A DNA stretch of 64,000 bases from Rhynchopus sp. YZ270_cl-10 (lineage: Eukaryota > Euglenozoa > Diplonemea > Diplonemida > Diplonemidae): positions 764,501 to 828,500 of the forward strand of contig OZ037850.1 in the NCBI GenBank assembly GCA_964035575.1, read 5' to 3'. The first letter of the stretch is position 1, and each line of letters opens with the position of its first letter. The notes under the pieces were generated by a model. That model did no database searches. It saw nothing but the letters and a program-made list of their open reading frames with translations, and was not told where the DNA came from. Positions 44,563 to 55,958 of the stretch are shown one piece after another. The position numbers and the translations under genes were made by a program.

Positions 44563-45891
44563 GGAGGGGGGGCGAGGGGGTGGTGAGGGGGAAGGGGGTT
44601 TAAAATAGAGTCGCGTAGTAGTATAAATGGGCTTGTGCTGTAACACAGAGTTGCAGTTTTTGAAGTATATTGGGGAAAGAGGGAAGAGTGGGTCCAAAAG
44701 CTGTTTCGGCATTATTTTTTTGTTCAAAATAGAGGGGTGGTGGTGGTGGTGGTGGTGGTTTTGAGCAGGGCAGTTGGTGACTAACTAGAAAAGGTGTACG
44801 TTGTGTACAGGGTAGGTACTGCACTTTCCCGACCTTCCCGACCTTTTTATGCTTCCTTGCTCATTTCCACGTGCGCCACTCAGATAAGAGCCTATTTGGC
44901 TTCCCAAATGGCTGCGGTTGAAAAGTGCTGTGTTAATTATTTTTATGGGGAATGACTCTGTGCCTGCGTACAGTTTCCCTGTCAGCCAAACGGAGTGCAA
45001 CACTCGGGGTTCAATAACCCGCGGAGTGTCAGTGCCTGCGTCCCAGAGGCGTTTGCGCTACCAACTTCACTTTTTCCCCAACCTGACCCTACATCACACA
45101 TGATTCATCCCTGTGTTTGCAATGATCCCCGTTCATCTGGTTGATGAATGGAAGCGGGAGTAGCACATATCAGATGAAAACCACGAAATGTATGTAGGAC
45201 TGCTTGGTTGGGGTCTACCCCGGTACAGCTGGTCATGTACCAAGGTACGCTGGCTTTGTATTTCAAGTCAACTTTTTTTTTTGGGGGGAAATGGCCGCAC
45301 AACTGTTCTGGTTGCATGATATAGAGACAGGGTTTTCACTGAACAACCGACTGTTCCCAGTCTTTTTCAAGATGACTAATGTGACTAAGCACCCAAGACC
45401 TAGTCACTTAGGTTCATCTTCACAACGTTTCTCTTTTCCTTTTCCTTTTCCTTTTCCTGTGAGAGGAACATACCCACTGCAAACATTCTACCAATTTTTT
45501 CAAACCAAGTCTTTGTTTTCCCTGATACACTGTCACGAGAGGGCTTTGTATTTCAAGACACATTTTCTTTTCGGTCCCCATTTTTAGTCCTTTTTTGGGG
45601 CCATTTTTTTATGTTCTGTAAGTTAGATAGAGTTTTGTTAACGAGTAATAGTGTTATTTTTTTCCTTCTCCACATTTCCGCATGTTTAGCGGGTTTGAAG
45701 GGGCTGAACTGACACAGTCCACTTCTCCTCCTCTCCCTCTCCCTCCCTCTTTTCCCATTTTTCTAAAAAATGTCAGTTTATCAGACTTCTTTACATCCCA
45801 CACCAGACATACACAACCTTGTCCTTTTGTTGCTTTGTTCATAATCTTCATATGAATGAATGGTGGCAGCTGTGAAGGGTAGAACACATTA
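44563..45891. other. Intergenic region with dispersed repeats
   Basis: No gene. A GGT-type microsatellite lies at about 44741-44760, and a repeat (GTGCGCCACTCAG...) shared with 29985 lies at 44871-44940. A composite repeat follows with GGGGTTCAATAACCCGCGG at 45004 and CAGTGCCTGCGTCCCAGAGG at 45030. There is a CCTTTT microsatellite near 45424-45460, and GGCTTTGTATTTCAAG copies at about 45250 and 45540. Confidence 0.6.
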
Positions 45892-46731
45892 ATGGCAACA
45901 CGTTCGTTGCAGGTTGCGATTTTGAGTATATCACTTGTGCTCGTTGTGTTGTGTGCTGCAAGAATAGTGTTCCGGGATCAAGACCGCTTTACCTATCAGC
46001 AGCGATGGTTTTTGAAGCTTGCGCAGGCCGCTCTTAGTTTTGTGTGGCTTGCAGGAGGAGTTATTACGACGGCGGGGGGTAGTGAGAACCTTTCGCAGAA
46101 CACCGCGTATGTGATTTTGTCGTTGTTTCTGAGTCAGCCGCTTCTTCTGGGGTTGGTGGTTACGTCGTTTCGGGTTAGAGGGGTGGGGAAGAACGCGCAG
46201 ATCTTTCGACAGACTGCGAGGATATCGCTTCCGTTCATGGCATGGCAGTTGTTTGGGCTGCTTGCAGACGCGATAGGTAGGGAGATGACGCCGACCGCCA
46301 CGCCGTATAAACCGGCACCGTCTTCCGCAGCGGCGATAGTGTTTTTGAGGACGCCGGGGTATTCAGATGTGGTGTCTTTGACGGATTTTAAAATATTGCA
46401 TTTTCGGCAGAGTTTGATTGGCACGGCGTCGATCGTTGGAATGGAATGTGCGTTGTCCTTTATATTATGGCAACGATGCTCCTCCAAGCAGGTCGGTGTC
46501 ATCCACCCGGTCAACGCAGAGCGGCACGACCGGGTCCGGTTCATCTCCTGTCTCCTTCTCTCTGCGGCTGCCCTCTTCCGCACCCTCCAGTTTATCGTGC
46601 ACAGCGCAGCGCTGCTCAGTACAACAAAAGACAATCTAGTCAGCATGGACCCTGCCCAAGGCCTGCTCTTTATGACGACTCTCTTCGAAGCTGCGTTAAT
46701 CGATGCCTTCGCTATCGCTGCTGTGCGATAA
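45892..46731 (+). CDS. Seven-helix membrane protein of unknown family
   Basis: A 279-residue intron-less frame with about seven hydrophobic helices: residues about 6-27, 43-63, 71-93, 111-129, 175-194, 216-243 and 255-278. The loop after helix 1 has FRDQDRFTYQQRW; the loop after helix 3 is basic (RVRGVGKNAQIFRQTAR). The longest loop, between helices 4 and 5, is about 45 residues and Pro/Ala-rich. The layout resembles seven-pass families such as RTA1-like or TOM1/THH1-like proteins, but no signature is strong enough to assign one. GAATGGTGGCAG upstream is a weak acceptor candidate. Confidence 0.7.
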   Translation: MATRSLQVAILSISLVLVVLCAARIVFRDQDRFTYQQRWFLKLAQAALSFVWLAGGVITTAGGSENLSQNTAYVILSLFLSQPLLLGLVVTSFRVRGVGKNAQIFRQTARISLPFMAWQLFGLLADAIGREMTPTATPYKPAPSSAAAIVFLRTPGYSDVVSLTDFKILHFRQSLIGTASIVGMECALSFILWQRCSSKQVGVIHPVNAERHDRVRFISCLLLSAAALFRTLQFIVHSAALLSTTKDNLVSMDPAQGLLFMTTLFEAALIDAFAIAAVR

Positions 46732-47982
46732 CGTCAAATTTAAGGGGGTTTTAAGGGGGGGGGGGGGGGAAGGGGGTGAATGGGGTTGGTGAGGCATTGT
46801 GTTCTTACTTTTGCAGATGCTTTGTTCCGTTGTTAAGTTAAGTTTTGAAAGAAATAGAAAAAAAGAGAAAATGAGTCCAAGAAAAAGTCCTTTTTTTTGG
46901 AACAACGAAAATAACTCAGGAATTCAATAGCAAAAAAGCTTTGAGGGTTTCCATTTTTCCAAGAGTATTATTTTTATTCCCCGATTTTTTTGGGGGAGTG
47001 GTTTTGGGCAGAGTTGTGTTTCTGTGTGGAAAGATGTGTGTGCATGAGACACAATCCTCTTTGAGGGCTTTCTTTCTGTGATTCAGCTTTTGTTTTGCTT
47101 TTGTTTGGTGACTAAGCACGGGAGACTTTGTTTCATCTTGCAAAACTTTTCCTTTCGTTCTTTTCATTCTCACTACCTTGAGATAGACAATTATGCTCTC
47201 TGACACTTTGCCATTATGAACAGGGACGCACCGTATAAGGTTGAACCGGATCTGAAACCAAGCCTTGGTGTGGTTCAAACATCAGCCAACAATGGTAATG
47301 ACACCCTGTAGAGTTCCTGTAGTGTAACGAAGCCCAAAGCAACACGTTCTTTTTGTTAAAGGTGGCTAAGCAGGAAGGCTTCTTTTGGGTAAAAAAAGGG
47401 GATCTATTGTTCCCCAAAATCAGGGTCTTTTTTCTGTGTTCAGCGACCTTTTTTTGTCCGTAAAATTATGTGGGAACCGCACACTGACAACAGTTCAGGT
47501 CTTCAGTGCTAGATCAGAGTGCCATTTTTTGTATTCTGTGCTCTTTATTTTTCCAGTTTTTTTTTTTTTTTTTTTTTTTTACAAACGTTTTGAGCAAAGA
47601 AAGCTTCTCATTTGTTTCTTCCCCCCCCCCCCCCCCCCCACCCCCAGCACGATATATTCTTGACACGGACCTGTAGGTAGTGTTCAAATCTTTCCTTTTC
47701 AACATAGCGCCTTGCGATTTATGATTATGTCCCCGTTTGATTTTAAAAAGAGTTGTGAGCATTGCTACACCAATCAAAAGATATCAAAAAAATTACCAGT
47801 TTCCCCCCCTTTTTTTTTTCAACGAGTAGTGAAGGGTGGTACACCATCCAGCCTCCTTCCCCCCCCTCTTCCCCTTCAGAACAACGCAATTCAATCGACC
47901 TGTTAACCCGCCCGTTTGTGGGTCTGATTAATTCTGTGGTGTTCTGTGTGCGTGGGTGGTGATGTGTGCGGTGTTGTACCCT

Positions 47983-48100
47983 TAGTGATAGCTGTACTAG
48001 GAGAAGTGCCCATCATAATACATAGTACACACAATGCATCTGATATTGTGATGTGTATGATGTACTATGATGGGCACTTCTCATAGTACAGCTATCACTA
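47983..48100. mobile_element. Short hairpin element
   Basis: Two ~48-base arms (47983-48031 and about 48054-48100) are nearly complementary: TAGTGATAGCTGTACTAGGA faces TCATAGTACAGCTATCACTA, and GAAGTGCCCATCAT faces ATGATGGGCACTTC, with a ~20-base loop. It is either a miniature inverted-repeat element or the precursor of a structured small RNA. Confidence 0.75.
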
Positions 48101-48684
48101 TTGTACCTCCCCGCATAGACACCCCTCTCTGTAGCAGAAGCGAACCCTAACACCAAGTGAACATATTTTTTTTTTAAAATCATATTTCCATCCCGTTCTC
48201 ATACCTTTTCTCTCGGGGGGGTTTTTTTTGTCTGCGTCCGCCGATGTACGGTGAGGCGTTTTGCAAAAATTTTTGAACTTAATCTTGTGTGCTTTCTCGA
48301 ATGGAAAGTATATGAAGTTAATTTTGTTGAAGTTTAGACGATTTGATTTTTTTTTTGTCAAATCAAAATCAAGAAAATAGGATCAGAGTTTTTCCGTATA
48401 TTTCCCCCTCTACCACGCTCTTAAGGTGGTCTGCATCCTTTGATTCGGGTGAGATGCTTGCACTTTTTACTTCTCTTTATTTTTAAAAGGTGGCTAAGGT
48501 ATCTTAGCTTACGTTCACCTTTTCAAAGAAGTTTTTCTTTGTTTTTATTCCCAAAGAATGTGGAGGGCTATCCTCTGTGCTATCTGCAAAGTAGTGTCAA
48601 AACCATTCGTTGTGATATTGAGTACAGAACCTATGTAGGTAATTGTTGAGGCCAACAAAAAGAAAAGAAAAGGCGTTTTGTATT

Positions 48685-48900
48685 GTGGAGTTCATCCTCG
48701 GGCGTCTACACTACTAATCTAATACCAACCATGGTGCGGCTGAAGGGGGGTGCTATTTTTGGGCTATTTTCTGCTATTCTGAGCATCTGGATTTTTTGGT
48801 GTGGCTGAAGGGAGGTGCTATTTTGTGCTATTTTGTTTAGTTTCTGCTGCATTTTGGGGTCGTCAGCCACACCATAACCAAGTTTTCAGAAGAAAAAAAA
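48685..48900. repeat. Dispersed repeat interrupted by a small inverted-repeat insertion
   Basis: The flanks match an uninterrupted copy at 10291-10350 (GTGGAG-TCATCCTCGGG-GTCTACACTA ... AACCAAGTTTTCA-AAG). Between them, about 48724-48875 is extra DNA whose ends ATGGTGCGGCTGA and TCAGCCACACCAT are inverted repeats with one mismatch. The insert also contains a second copy of its left part (GGTGTGGCTGAAGGGAGGTG at about 48800). Confidence 0.65.
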
Positions 48901-51419
48901 CACGGCGGAGATGATTACTGGAGGATGCCATGTGTTGCTTTAGATGTAAGCATCACATGTATCTTTCTTTGTTTCTTCCAGCTTCCGGACGTCAGAATAG
49001 CTTTGTCAGGGTTGGCAAAACAGAAAGGCTTGTTTTTCCCCAAAGCCTTCTGTCCCCCATACCCTGCGGATTCCTTCTCAAAGCCAACCTCCCCTCCACA
49101 AAAAATACAGTATTTGCCTTTTTGTGTTACAAAACGTCGCCTTCACCGTTGATTGCTCTGTGTCAGTAGCATACCATGTGATCTGACGAAAGGAAGCCCG
49201 ACTGCATTCCCTCATACGTTCAATTTGGGACGGAGCGCTCCATTACAGCCTTGGCCCTTATCCGTCCGGTGCCACTATAGTGGCTTTGCTAATGGTGTCA
49301 ATATTTGAACGGAATCATGCCTAGGCTTTTTTTGATCGACGTTTTTTTTTCTTCGAAAATATTTTGTGGTGTTTTTTTCAAATAAATCAAAAAAATCGAG
49401 AACATTATCATACCAGAATAAACGGATGTCGCCAGTGGGCACTAAAATCAGAAACATCGTTTTTACCCTTTTTGCCCTTTAAGCCTCAATCGCAATGCGC
49501 GTGACTTTTTTTTTTCCAGATTTTCACTCTCGCCAACCAGTAAAGTGGGAACATTTGTGACTTTTTGATCGTACCTGGCCGCAATAGAAAGATTATAAGC
49601 AGATCTTGCAACTCCATCGATTTTTTTTTTGGGACTCTCGGACTGATAAAGGAAACCCAGGCCACACTAGAGACCAATCACTTCGGGACATATGTTGGTA
49701 TCGACTCAACAGTACGAGGGGGAGTTTTTGTTTGTCACTCCCTGGATGTTTACTACTGTTACCTTTCCAGGTGTACTCTGTTCTATCTGAATAGAATATG
49801 AAATAGGTCCAGCTGTACGTTCGAAATCGATTTTTTTTTTGAGACATTTCTGTGCAGAAAAAGGAAATGCCAAGTTGTGGTTCATGATCTCTATTGTGTC
49901 TTTTCAAGTTTTCTTTCCTTTCCCTTCCCCCCCTCTTATCAAAACCGCGATTTGTGAATTCATGGGGCGTGACAATTTCATCAGTTTTCCCTCTCCCTTT
50001 TGGTGCATGATATCCCATCGAGGTTTCTGCATTGATACCCACAATCAAGATCCCTAACTTAGTTTCCCTTTGACATGGTAGGGGAGTTTTCAGACTCATA
50101 GTGAACTTCGCCCCACTTTGGGCGAAAACAGAAAATAACGAAAAATTGTGTTGTGGAGTATATCCTCGACATCAATATTGAAAAAAAAGAAAAAAAAGAA
50201 AAAAAGTAATTTGCGTTGTTTAACACATTGCTTTTGAGAAGGGAGGCAGAAATAGTATAGGTTTTGAATCAAGCTTTCCAAAGGCACACAAAATACTCCA
50301 TTCGAGTTGTGTCAGCTAGCCATTTGTGTACGAAGAGTAAAGAGAGTTAATATAATGTACAGAGAGAAGAGGTACATTGATCTTTCAAGGGGAGAGTGTA
50401 TTTTTTAAAATAGGCTAACTAGGCTAGTATAATAGTTATGTATTATTGTATGCCCGTTCCACTTCCACCCCTCGGGTGCCAATATTTCCCGGGCTCTCGG
50501 GAAAATATTGGCTCCAAACTGTTTGACGTTTTTAGATGTCGTAAGGAGGAGGAAGAATCCGACCGTTGTTGTGGCCATTGTTTTTAAAAGACAGGGGGTT
50601 TTTTTTAATGTCACCTCATGAAATGAAGGAGGAAATAGAAACAAAGCATTGGGTGCGAATTGCACTGCAGAGCCACTCCTCACACAAACAGGTCGAGGTG
50701 TGTGCGTTTTCACCCGAGGTAAGCCTGCTTGAAAAAAATGGCTACACTAAATCAACAGATTATCAAAAAAAAAGAGAAAATGGTATTCAATGATGTGCAC
50801 CGTGTGTCACATCTTATTTATTTTTTTTTTAGATGTCCTGTGCTATGTGTATCCCATAGGTCTATATATTCCATATCTCCACCCAGGGCTTATTCCAGGT
50901 ACTTTTGGGGGAGCTCCCCTATTTTTATTTTTTATTTGGAGAGCTCAGGTAGGCCTTTTTCTAAAACTCGTCCTCCCGATTGTTGGGTAGTATATTCCCC
51001 TATCTCCTCCCTTTTTTTGTCCGAAAGATACCAGAAATTAACTTTCTGCTTCCTTTTTTTCTCCAAATAAACCCCTTTTTTCTATGATGAACTCAAAAAA
51101 AAAAAATTTCGCCCACGGCGCTATTTATGTGGTTTATGAGTTGTCGAGCCTTTCTTGTCTCAGGAAAGCCAGGAGGTTTACCATCGAAAAAAATCGAAAT
51201 CCTGGAAATAAGCCCTGTCTCCACAAAAAAAAAAAAAAAAAATCTTCAAATTATTTGAAGCAACAAACAAACAAACAAAATGCAAAAGAACCTGCGAAAT
51301 AACAGAAAAAAAAAATGATAATCTCAACTTTTCTTCAATTCTCCATTCTCCATTCCCTTTTTCCCTCCTCCACATTTCGCCGAGTTACACATTTTGTCGA
51401 TTCCTCAAATAACTACCAT

Positions 51420-51468
51420 TTTTCTCTTTTCTCTCTCCCTCTCCCTTTCTTGTAAATCACTCTTTCAG
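51420..51468 (+). promoter_or_regulatory. Strong polypyrimidine tract and AG acceptor
   Basis: TTTCTCTTTTCTCTCTCCCT and further C/T runs lead to TCACTCTTTCAG, 14 bases before ATG 51482. It is one of the clearest trans-splice acceptor candidates in the window. Confidence 0.6.
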
Positions 51469-51481
51469 AATTAACTACAAG

Positions 51482-52384
51482 ATGGAGCTGTTGGTTGAAG
51501 CACCGGAGTGTGTTGCTGTGGGGGAGAGATTTACCGTGGCAGTTCTGCTGCTGACTGCAGAAGGGGAGGCGGTTACGGAGGGGAGTGCCGAGGTGCACTT
51601 GTGCACGGTGCCTGAGATGCGCCTTTCTTGCGACAGAGCAGAGCTTTGCTTTGGCGAGGCGCTCTTCACTGATGTGATGGTCGAAGCAGAGTACCAAGAG
51701 AGCTTTACTCTTAGCGCACACTGCGATGCACTTTCACTTCAGAGTGCGTCGCATTCAATGAAACTCTCGACCACCGCAGCAATGACAGCACCACAGCTTC
51801 TTGACTCTGCCGTTCATGACAAGGCAATGCTGCATCTCACCATGGCAAAAGCAAAGCTCTGGAGTTCAGAACTCAATCGAAACGAATATATCGAAGGAAA
51901 CAGCGTGGCAAAGGTTTTGGATATGGCAGTGTCTCACGCGAAGGCACAGGATGCAGAGGTCGTGATAGTGTGTTTGCAAATTTTGGTCGATTTGCTAAGT
52001 TTTGAAGGAGGTGTACGACTTGCCTGCGCAGGGACACAGGCAGCGATACCTGCAGGGTCGGTCTTCGTCGACAGTGGTGTTTCGAAGTACTTTCACCTCT
52101 CAGCCTTCGTCGACGTCGCTGGAACCCCTTTTTTTGACGCCACTGCAGGTCTAGGGACATCCTGTGAATATGAAATGTATCGCGGTGGACTGTACCAACC
52201 AGGAACATCACCTGAAGGTTCGACGCAGCACACTGCAGTGGTGCGCCGGCATGACGATAAAATAGTCGAAAGAATGACCCCTCCAGAAGGCATAAAGGAG
52301 GTCCTAAGTGCCATAAAGGACTCCCTTCCAGATGATATGTTCGTGTGTGATAAAGTGGACAGTGTCCTTCGGGTGGTTGCGTAA
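51482..52384 (+). CDS. Unknown soluble protein with beta-sandwich-like N-terminus
   Basis: 300 residues, no intron. Residues 1-95 alternate short hydrophobic strands (MELLVEAPECVAVGERFTVAVLLLTAEG; SAEVHLCTVP; ALFTDVMVEAEY; FTLSAHC) in a way that suggests an immunoglobulin- or C2-like beta-sandwich. About 100-180 is helical (SELNRNEYIEGNSVAKVLDMAVSHAKAQDAEVVIVCLQILVDLL). The rest is mixed, with Gly-rich turns (PAGSVFVDSG). No signal peptide or membrane helix. No family is recognised. The next gene starts 139 bases downstream. Confidence 0.65.
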   Translation: MELLVEAPECVAVGERFTVAVLLLTAEGEAVTEGSAEVHLCTVPEMRLSCDRAELCFGEALFTDVMVEAEYQESFTLSAHCDALSLQSASHSMKLSTTAAMTAPQLLDSAVHDKAMLHLTMAKAKLWSSELNRNEYIEGNSVAKVLDMAVSHAKAQDAEVVIVCLQILVDLLSFEGGVRLACAGTQAAIPAGSVFVDSGVSKYFHLSAFVDVAGTPFFDATAGLGTSCEYEMYRGGLYQPGTSPEGSTQHTAVVRRHDDKIVERMTPPEGIKEVLSAIKDSLPDDMFVCDKVDSVLRVVA

Positions 52385-52522
52385 GGTAATAAATGGGGTT
52401 TCTCTTTACAGAGTTATTTGGGTTGTCGTTTCGAAATAAAGATGGGGTTTTTTGGTTGTTTCTCTGATTTGCTGTACAAAAAACTCCATTTTTTTCAGAA
52501 TAATAATAAAATCACACACACA

Positions 52523-53050
52523 ATGGCTCCAATGAATGCTATTTCTGCGCTGTTGTCGACAGCAAGCTTTGCGGCTATGATGGTGACGATATTTGAGAAC
52601 AGAAGCATTTTTATGGTCGGGGATTATTCGGGGTGCGGGGTGTTTTGGTGCAAGAACATGGCGCAGGGTCCTGTTGTGGAGCTTGCTGCCGACTCGCCTG
52701 CGACTGCCTGGTACTTTGTGGGGCAGCTACTGGCAGTGTTGACTGCCGCTGTGTCGTTGTTGGCTGCTGTTGCGCACGCAGTGGTTCGGTACCCAGAGGC
52801 AAGGTACCTGCGTTACATTCACCTCGTCGCGTCTGTGGCTGCCTTCCTGTTCTGCCTTATGATCATCATCGCCATCTCAATTGACGGATATTCGCAGACC
52901 GGAGCGCAAACGATCCGTCTCATCGACCATGTCCAGCTCAACTACGGAATCTTCATGGGCATGTTGGTGGTGGTCCTCGAAGCTGCCCCATTCATGTTCC
53001 TCGTCCCAGTCAAAGGGAAGGGTCGTGATGGATACGATGAAGTGGAGTAA
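52523..53050 (+). CDS. Four-pass membrane protein of claudin/amastin-like topology
   Basis: 175 residues from ATG 52523. Four hydrophobic segments: about 5-24 (NAISALLSTASFAAMMVTIF), 64-87 (WYFVGQLLAVLTAAVSLLAAVAHA), 98-120 (IHLVASVAAFLFCLMIIIAISID) and 140-160 (YGIFMGMLVVVLEAAPFMFLVPV). The first extracellular loop carries YSGCGVFWCKN, a G-x-x-W-C arrangement reminiscent of the first loop of claudins and of the kinetoplastid amastins, but the amastin signature is not matched exactly. The C-terminus is short and charged (KGKGRDGYDEVE). A small tetraspan surface protein is the safe call; the amastin link is only suggestive. Confidence 0.65.
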   Translation: MAPMNAISALLSTASFAAMMVTIFENRSIFMVGDYSGCGVFWCKNMAQGPVVELAADSPATAWYFVGQLLAVLTAAVSLLAAVAHAVVRYPEARYLRYIHLVASVAAFLFCLMIIIAISIDGYSQTGAQTIRLIDHVQLNYGIFMGMLVVVLEAAPFMFLVPVKGKGRDGYDEVE

Positions 53051-53280
53051 AGTAAAAAAGGAGGGGGAAAAAAATGATTCGCTCTGTGTGATAAAATGAT
53101 TCGTCAATGTTGTGGTTAGGTGGAGAGGGGGAAGGGAGGGGGGAACTGCTTTGTTGCTCTCGTTAGTCCTATTTTGTTTTTGGGCTAGCTTTTTAGTTTT
53201 GAGTAGGAGTGCACATACTTTTTGGAAATGGTCAATCTTGATTTTTTGGAAGTTTAAACGGTGATCGTGCATTATACAGA

Positions 53281-53470
53281 AGTATCAGTCAGGGATGTCC
53301 TTGCTGACACATGCCAAAGCGGCCGCCACGTGGGTGTGGACTGCTGATTGGAGTTTCATCATTGCCATAGCCCAGGGAGGGCTCCTGGCTACCGGTGAGG
53401 TCTCTTCCACTCTGTACCCCAGGTTCCTAGGGGGTCCTCATGGCTTAGCTAGGGCTTCAGCAGGTCCCAG
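53281..53470 (+). repeat. Duplicated segment, copy 1
   Basis: About 185 bases with the core GACACATGCCAAAGCGGCCG, followed by a GGTGAGGTCTC motif and CCTAGGGGGTCCTCATGGCT. It matches 59067-59250 in the same orientation with scattered substitutions and differs at the right end. The open frame is disturbed between the copies, so it is not a conserved gene. Confidence 0.8.
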
Positions 53471-55918
53471 CCGGGGCTTGCACACTTCGATTGCACCCAT
53501 CCGACATACAGTTAAGTCATGCCCGGTTCTGGCCTTATTTTTACGAGAGGCTTCGGTTCATCTTACAAACTTTTCTCTTTATTTATTTATTTTTTTTTTT
53601 TTTTTGAGACAACTGCCTTGCAAAGGTTGTAGGGGAGGAAATGAAAACATATCTGAGTTGTGCTCGAATTTTTGGTGTGAGCGATGTAAACACGACACAA
53701 CTTACCAACGAAAAATTCTTTTTCTGATTTCGTTTCTTTCTTTATCAGACTAGCTTAAACTCAGATAACAGTTTTTATTTTTTTAGTCTCCATTTGCTCT
53801 TTTTTTTTTCTTCTTTTTTTTTTTTTTTTTGTGTCCTTGGCGTGGAGTTTTGTCTTCTGGGATAGCTGATTCTTTTGTCCTGATTGACGGTATCTTTACT
53901 CAGCATCAGGATATGTTAATCAACTGTTAAATATTTTTCCCTTTTCAAGCGTTTCTCTCATCAAAGTTGTTGGTTTAGTTCGCAAAGGCGAGCTCACTTG
54001 TTTATATCTGTGTCTGTCACGCTCCGGAAAAATGCATTTTAACGTAGTGCTCATCACAGCAAAAGGCGGGCACCTTTGGAAAATGATATACATACGTCAC
54101 AGTATTTATGCTAATATCTTAACGCAGTTCCTGGTCCCATTTATGTGATGCAAAGCAAAAAAGGCAACCTCCCGGCTTTCCCCTGTTGCAGACATTACCC
54201 CGAGGTTTAAAAAAAGCCAATCCCTCCCTTCCCAGTTTTGATGCTGTGCTTACTCATGGCAAATATCCTTCTGTCGCCATTCGATATTTGTGTTGGGGCA
54301 TTTGATAGGGGGGGCAACGAAGTGGCAAAGTTCTGCCTCACAACCGGGTTACGGGGTCAGTGATGCTCCTAAATGCCGTAGGCTGCACACACTACACAAC
54401 GAGTTTACAAAGAGGATAGGGTGGATCTTTTGGGCTTTGCGCCATTCTTCTTTGGGGGGACACCCTTACACTGCGCAGTACCATCATATATATTCACCGA
54501 TTCTGGGTCTGGGTGGGTACTGTGGGAGATGGGCCTCTGCCCTGGCGGAAGGAGGAAGATGCTGCAGAGGGGGTTGCATAAGGTGGGTATACGCATGTCA
54601 CTCCTTGCCAGGCGACACAGCACATCACCGCAGTTAAGAACGTTAGCATGGTCTGTGTCTTTGAGTGGCAGTTGGGTGGGGGGGTGGGTCTGGGGTGACT
54701 TTGGACAGTGACATCAGAGGATTGCGGTGTGTGCGCAATGCGATGAGCGGATGAGAGTCGGGCTGGATCCTGTGAGTCCTGAGGGGAACCTGGGTGTGCT
54801 GTAGTAGACCGTGTGCTGTGTCAGAGGGTGGGTTACAGCGAGACTGGGTGGGTTTCTGGAGAGAATGATCTGGGATCGAAAGTGAGGGGAGGGAGGAGGG
54901 GGAGCAGATCAGGTCTGGGTAGAGGCCACATTCTACATATTGTGGAGCTGCACGATCGAGGCGGTGACGATGTCATGGTGAATCGAGGGGCTGGGTAGGT
55001 GGTAGGTGGACAGAGAGGCTACGGATCATCAGCATACGCTAATGACTCCGCCCCTTGCCTGTTCTCTTCACCGTGAATGTGGTTGTGTGTCGCGAGGTGG
55101 GGGGGGTGGGGGTGGGGGTGCCGCACATCACGGTACGGACAGCGCATGCCATGGTGGGCGGTGCAATGTGTCTTGCTTGCGACGTGATGCCAATCCTTTA
55201 ATTCAGTTCGACGAAATGTGGGGATTGCATTAAGTCTGAATGCTTGCTCGGGGTTTCCACACGCAACAATGAACATTATTGCAGTGGTGGTTGGGTGTCA
55301 TAGGTGGTGATCGGGCATGGGTGTTTCCGTTGATGTAATGCCTGCGAGGTGGGGTGGTCCTGGTCACGACCGACTCTGTGGATGTGTTCCATGGCTGGGT
55401 TACGGCGTTTTCAGCTTGGTTTCTCTGCTCTACAGTTAACCCTGTGGGATGGAATGGCCACAATGCTGTGAATGTGAGGTTTCGCCTATGGTGATACCCG
55501 GGTTTGGGTGCTGTTTAAACGACTGGTTCAGCGGTGATTCGTGTGAAGGGGATGGGATGCCACGACGGGGTTGGGTTGGGTGTGGGGTCGCAGAAGCAGC
55601 CGCATCTCGACGTACCTGAAAACATGACATGAACCTTCGCGCAAGCGTTGTTTCTGTGTCGTTCTCAGCAGTCGACGCGGTTCTGCCTACCCAAGTGTGG
55701 GTCTGCCTACCCAAGCTGAATGCTGTACGATAACGTGACTAAGTATGCGAGGCTTAGGATCATCTTATCAACCTTTCTTTCGTCTCGGCTGTGTGCCTTG
55801 ACCACTTTGGGCAACGTCTTCTGATACTCTGTAGCACCTTCACCTTCACGTGATGGAGCAGCTTGGATTGGAACGACTGCCAGCACCTGGGTCAGGGTTT
55901 TCGGTAGCGGTGTTTGCA

Positions 55919-55934
55919 CCTACTTCATTTTTAG
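55919..55934 (+). promoter_or_regulatory. Probable spliced-leader acceptor
   Basis: CCTACTTCATTTTTAG ends 24 bases before ATG 55959, the start that yields an acylation motif at the N-terminus, so acceptor and start support each other. Confidence 0.5.
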
Positions 55935-55958
55935 GCACACACAAAGTAAAGACCTCCA

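Larger units (their letters stand above)
46732..51481. other. Gene-poor repeat region
   Basis: No gene in 4.7 kb. Contents include a poly-G run near 46756, dispersed repeat copies at 47108 and 48488, a poly-T tract (about 47558-47580) and poly-C tract (about 47620-47638), a hairpin element (47983-48100), a repeat at 48220-48260, an interrupted repeat at 48685-48900, and an imperfect hairpin around 50480-50515 (GCCAATATTTCCCGG/CGGGAAAATATTGGC). The stretch before the next gene is almost purely pyrimidine and ends in TCACTCTTTCAG at 51468. Confidence 0.6.
53051..55958. other. Intergenic region with duplicated segment and G/T-rich island
   Basis: No gene in 2.9 kb. A ~185-base repeat at 53281-53470 is duplicated at 59067-59250. 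A dispersed T-tailed repeat is at 53548-53615. About 54280-55720 resembles the island at 40965-43857: low in T-tracts, rich in GGTGGG, and open only in short overlapping frames. Another dispersed repeat copy lies at 55736-55785. TACTTCATTTTTAG at 55934 is the probable acceptor for the next gene. Confidence 0.55.

Noticed and set aside
54290..55750. Overlapping short frames in the second G/T-rich island
   Set aside because: All are under 120 codons, overlap on both strands and have no domain or upstream acceptor.
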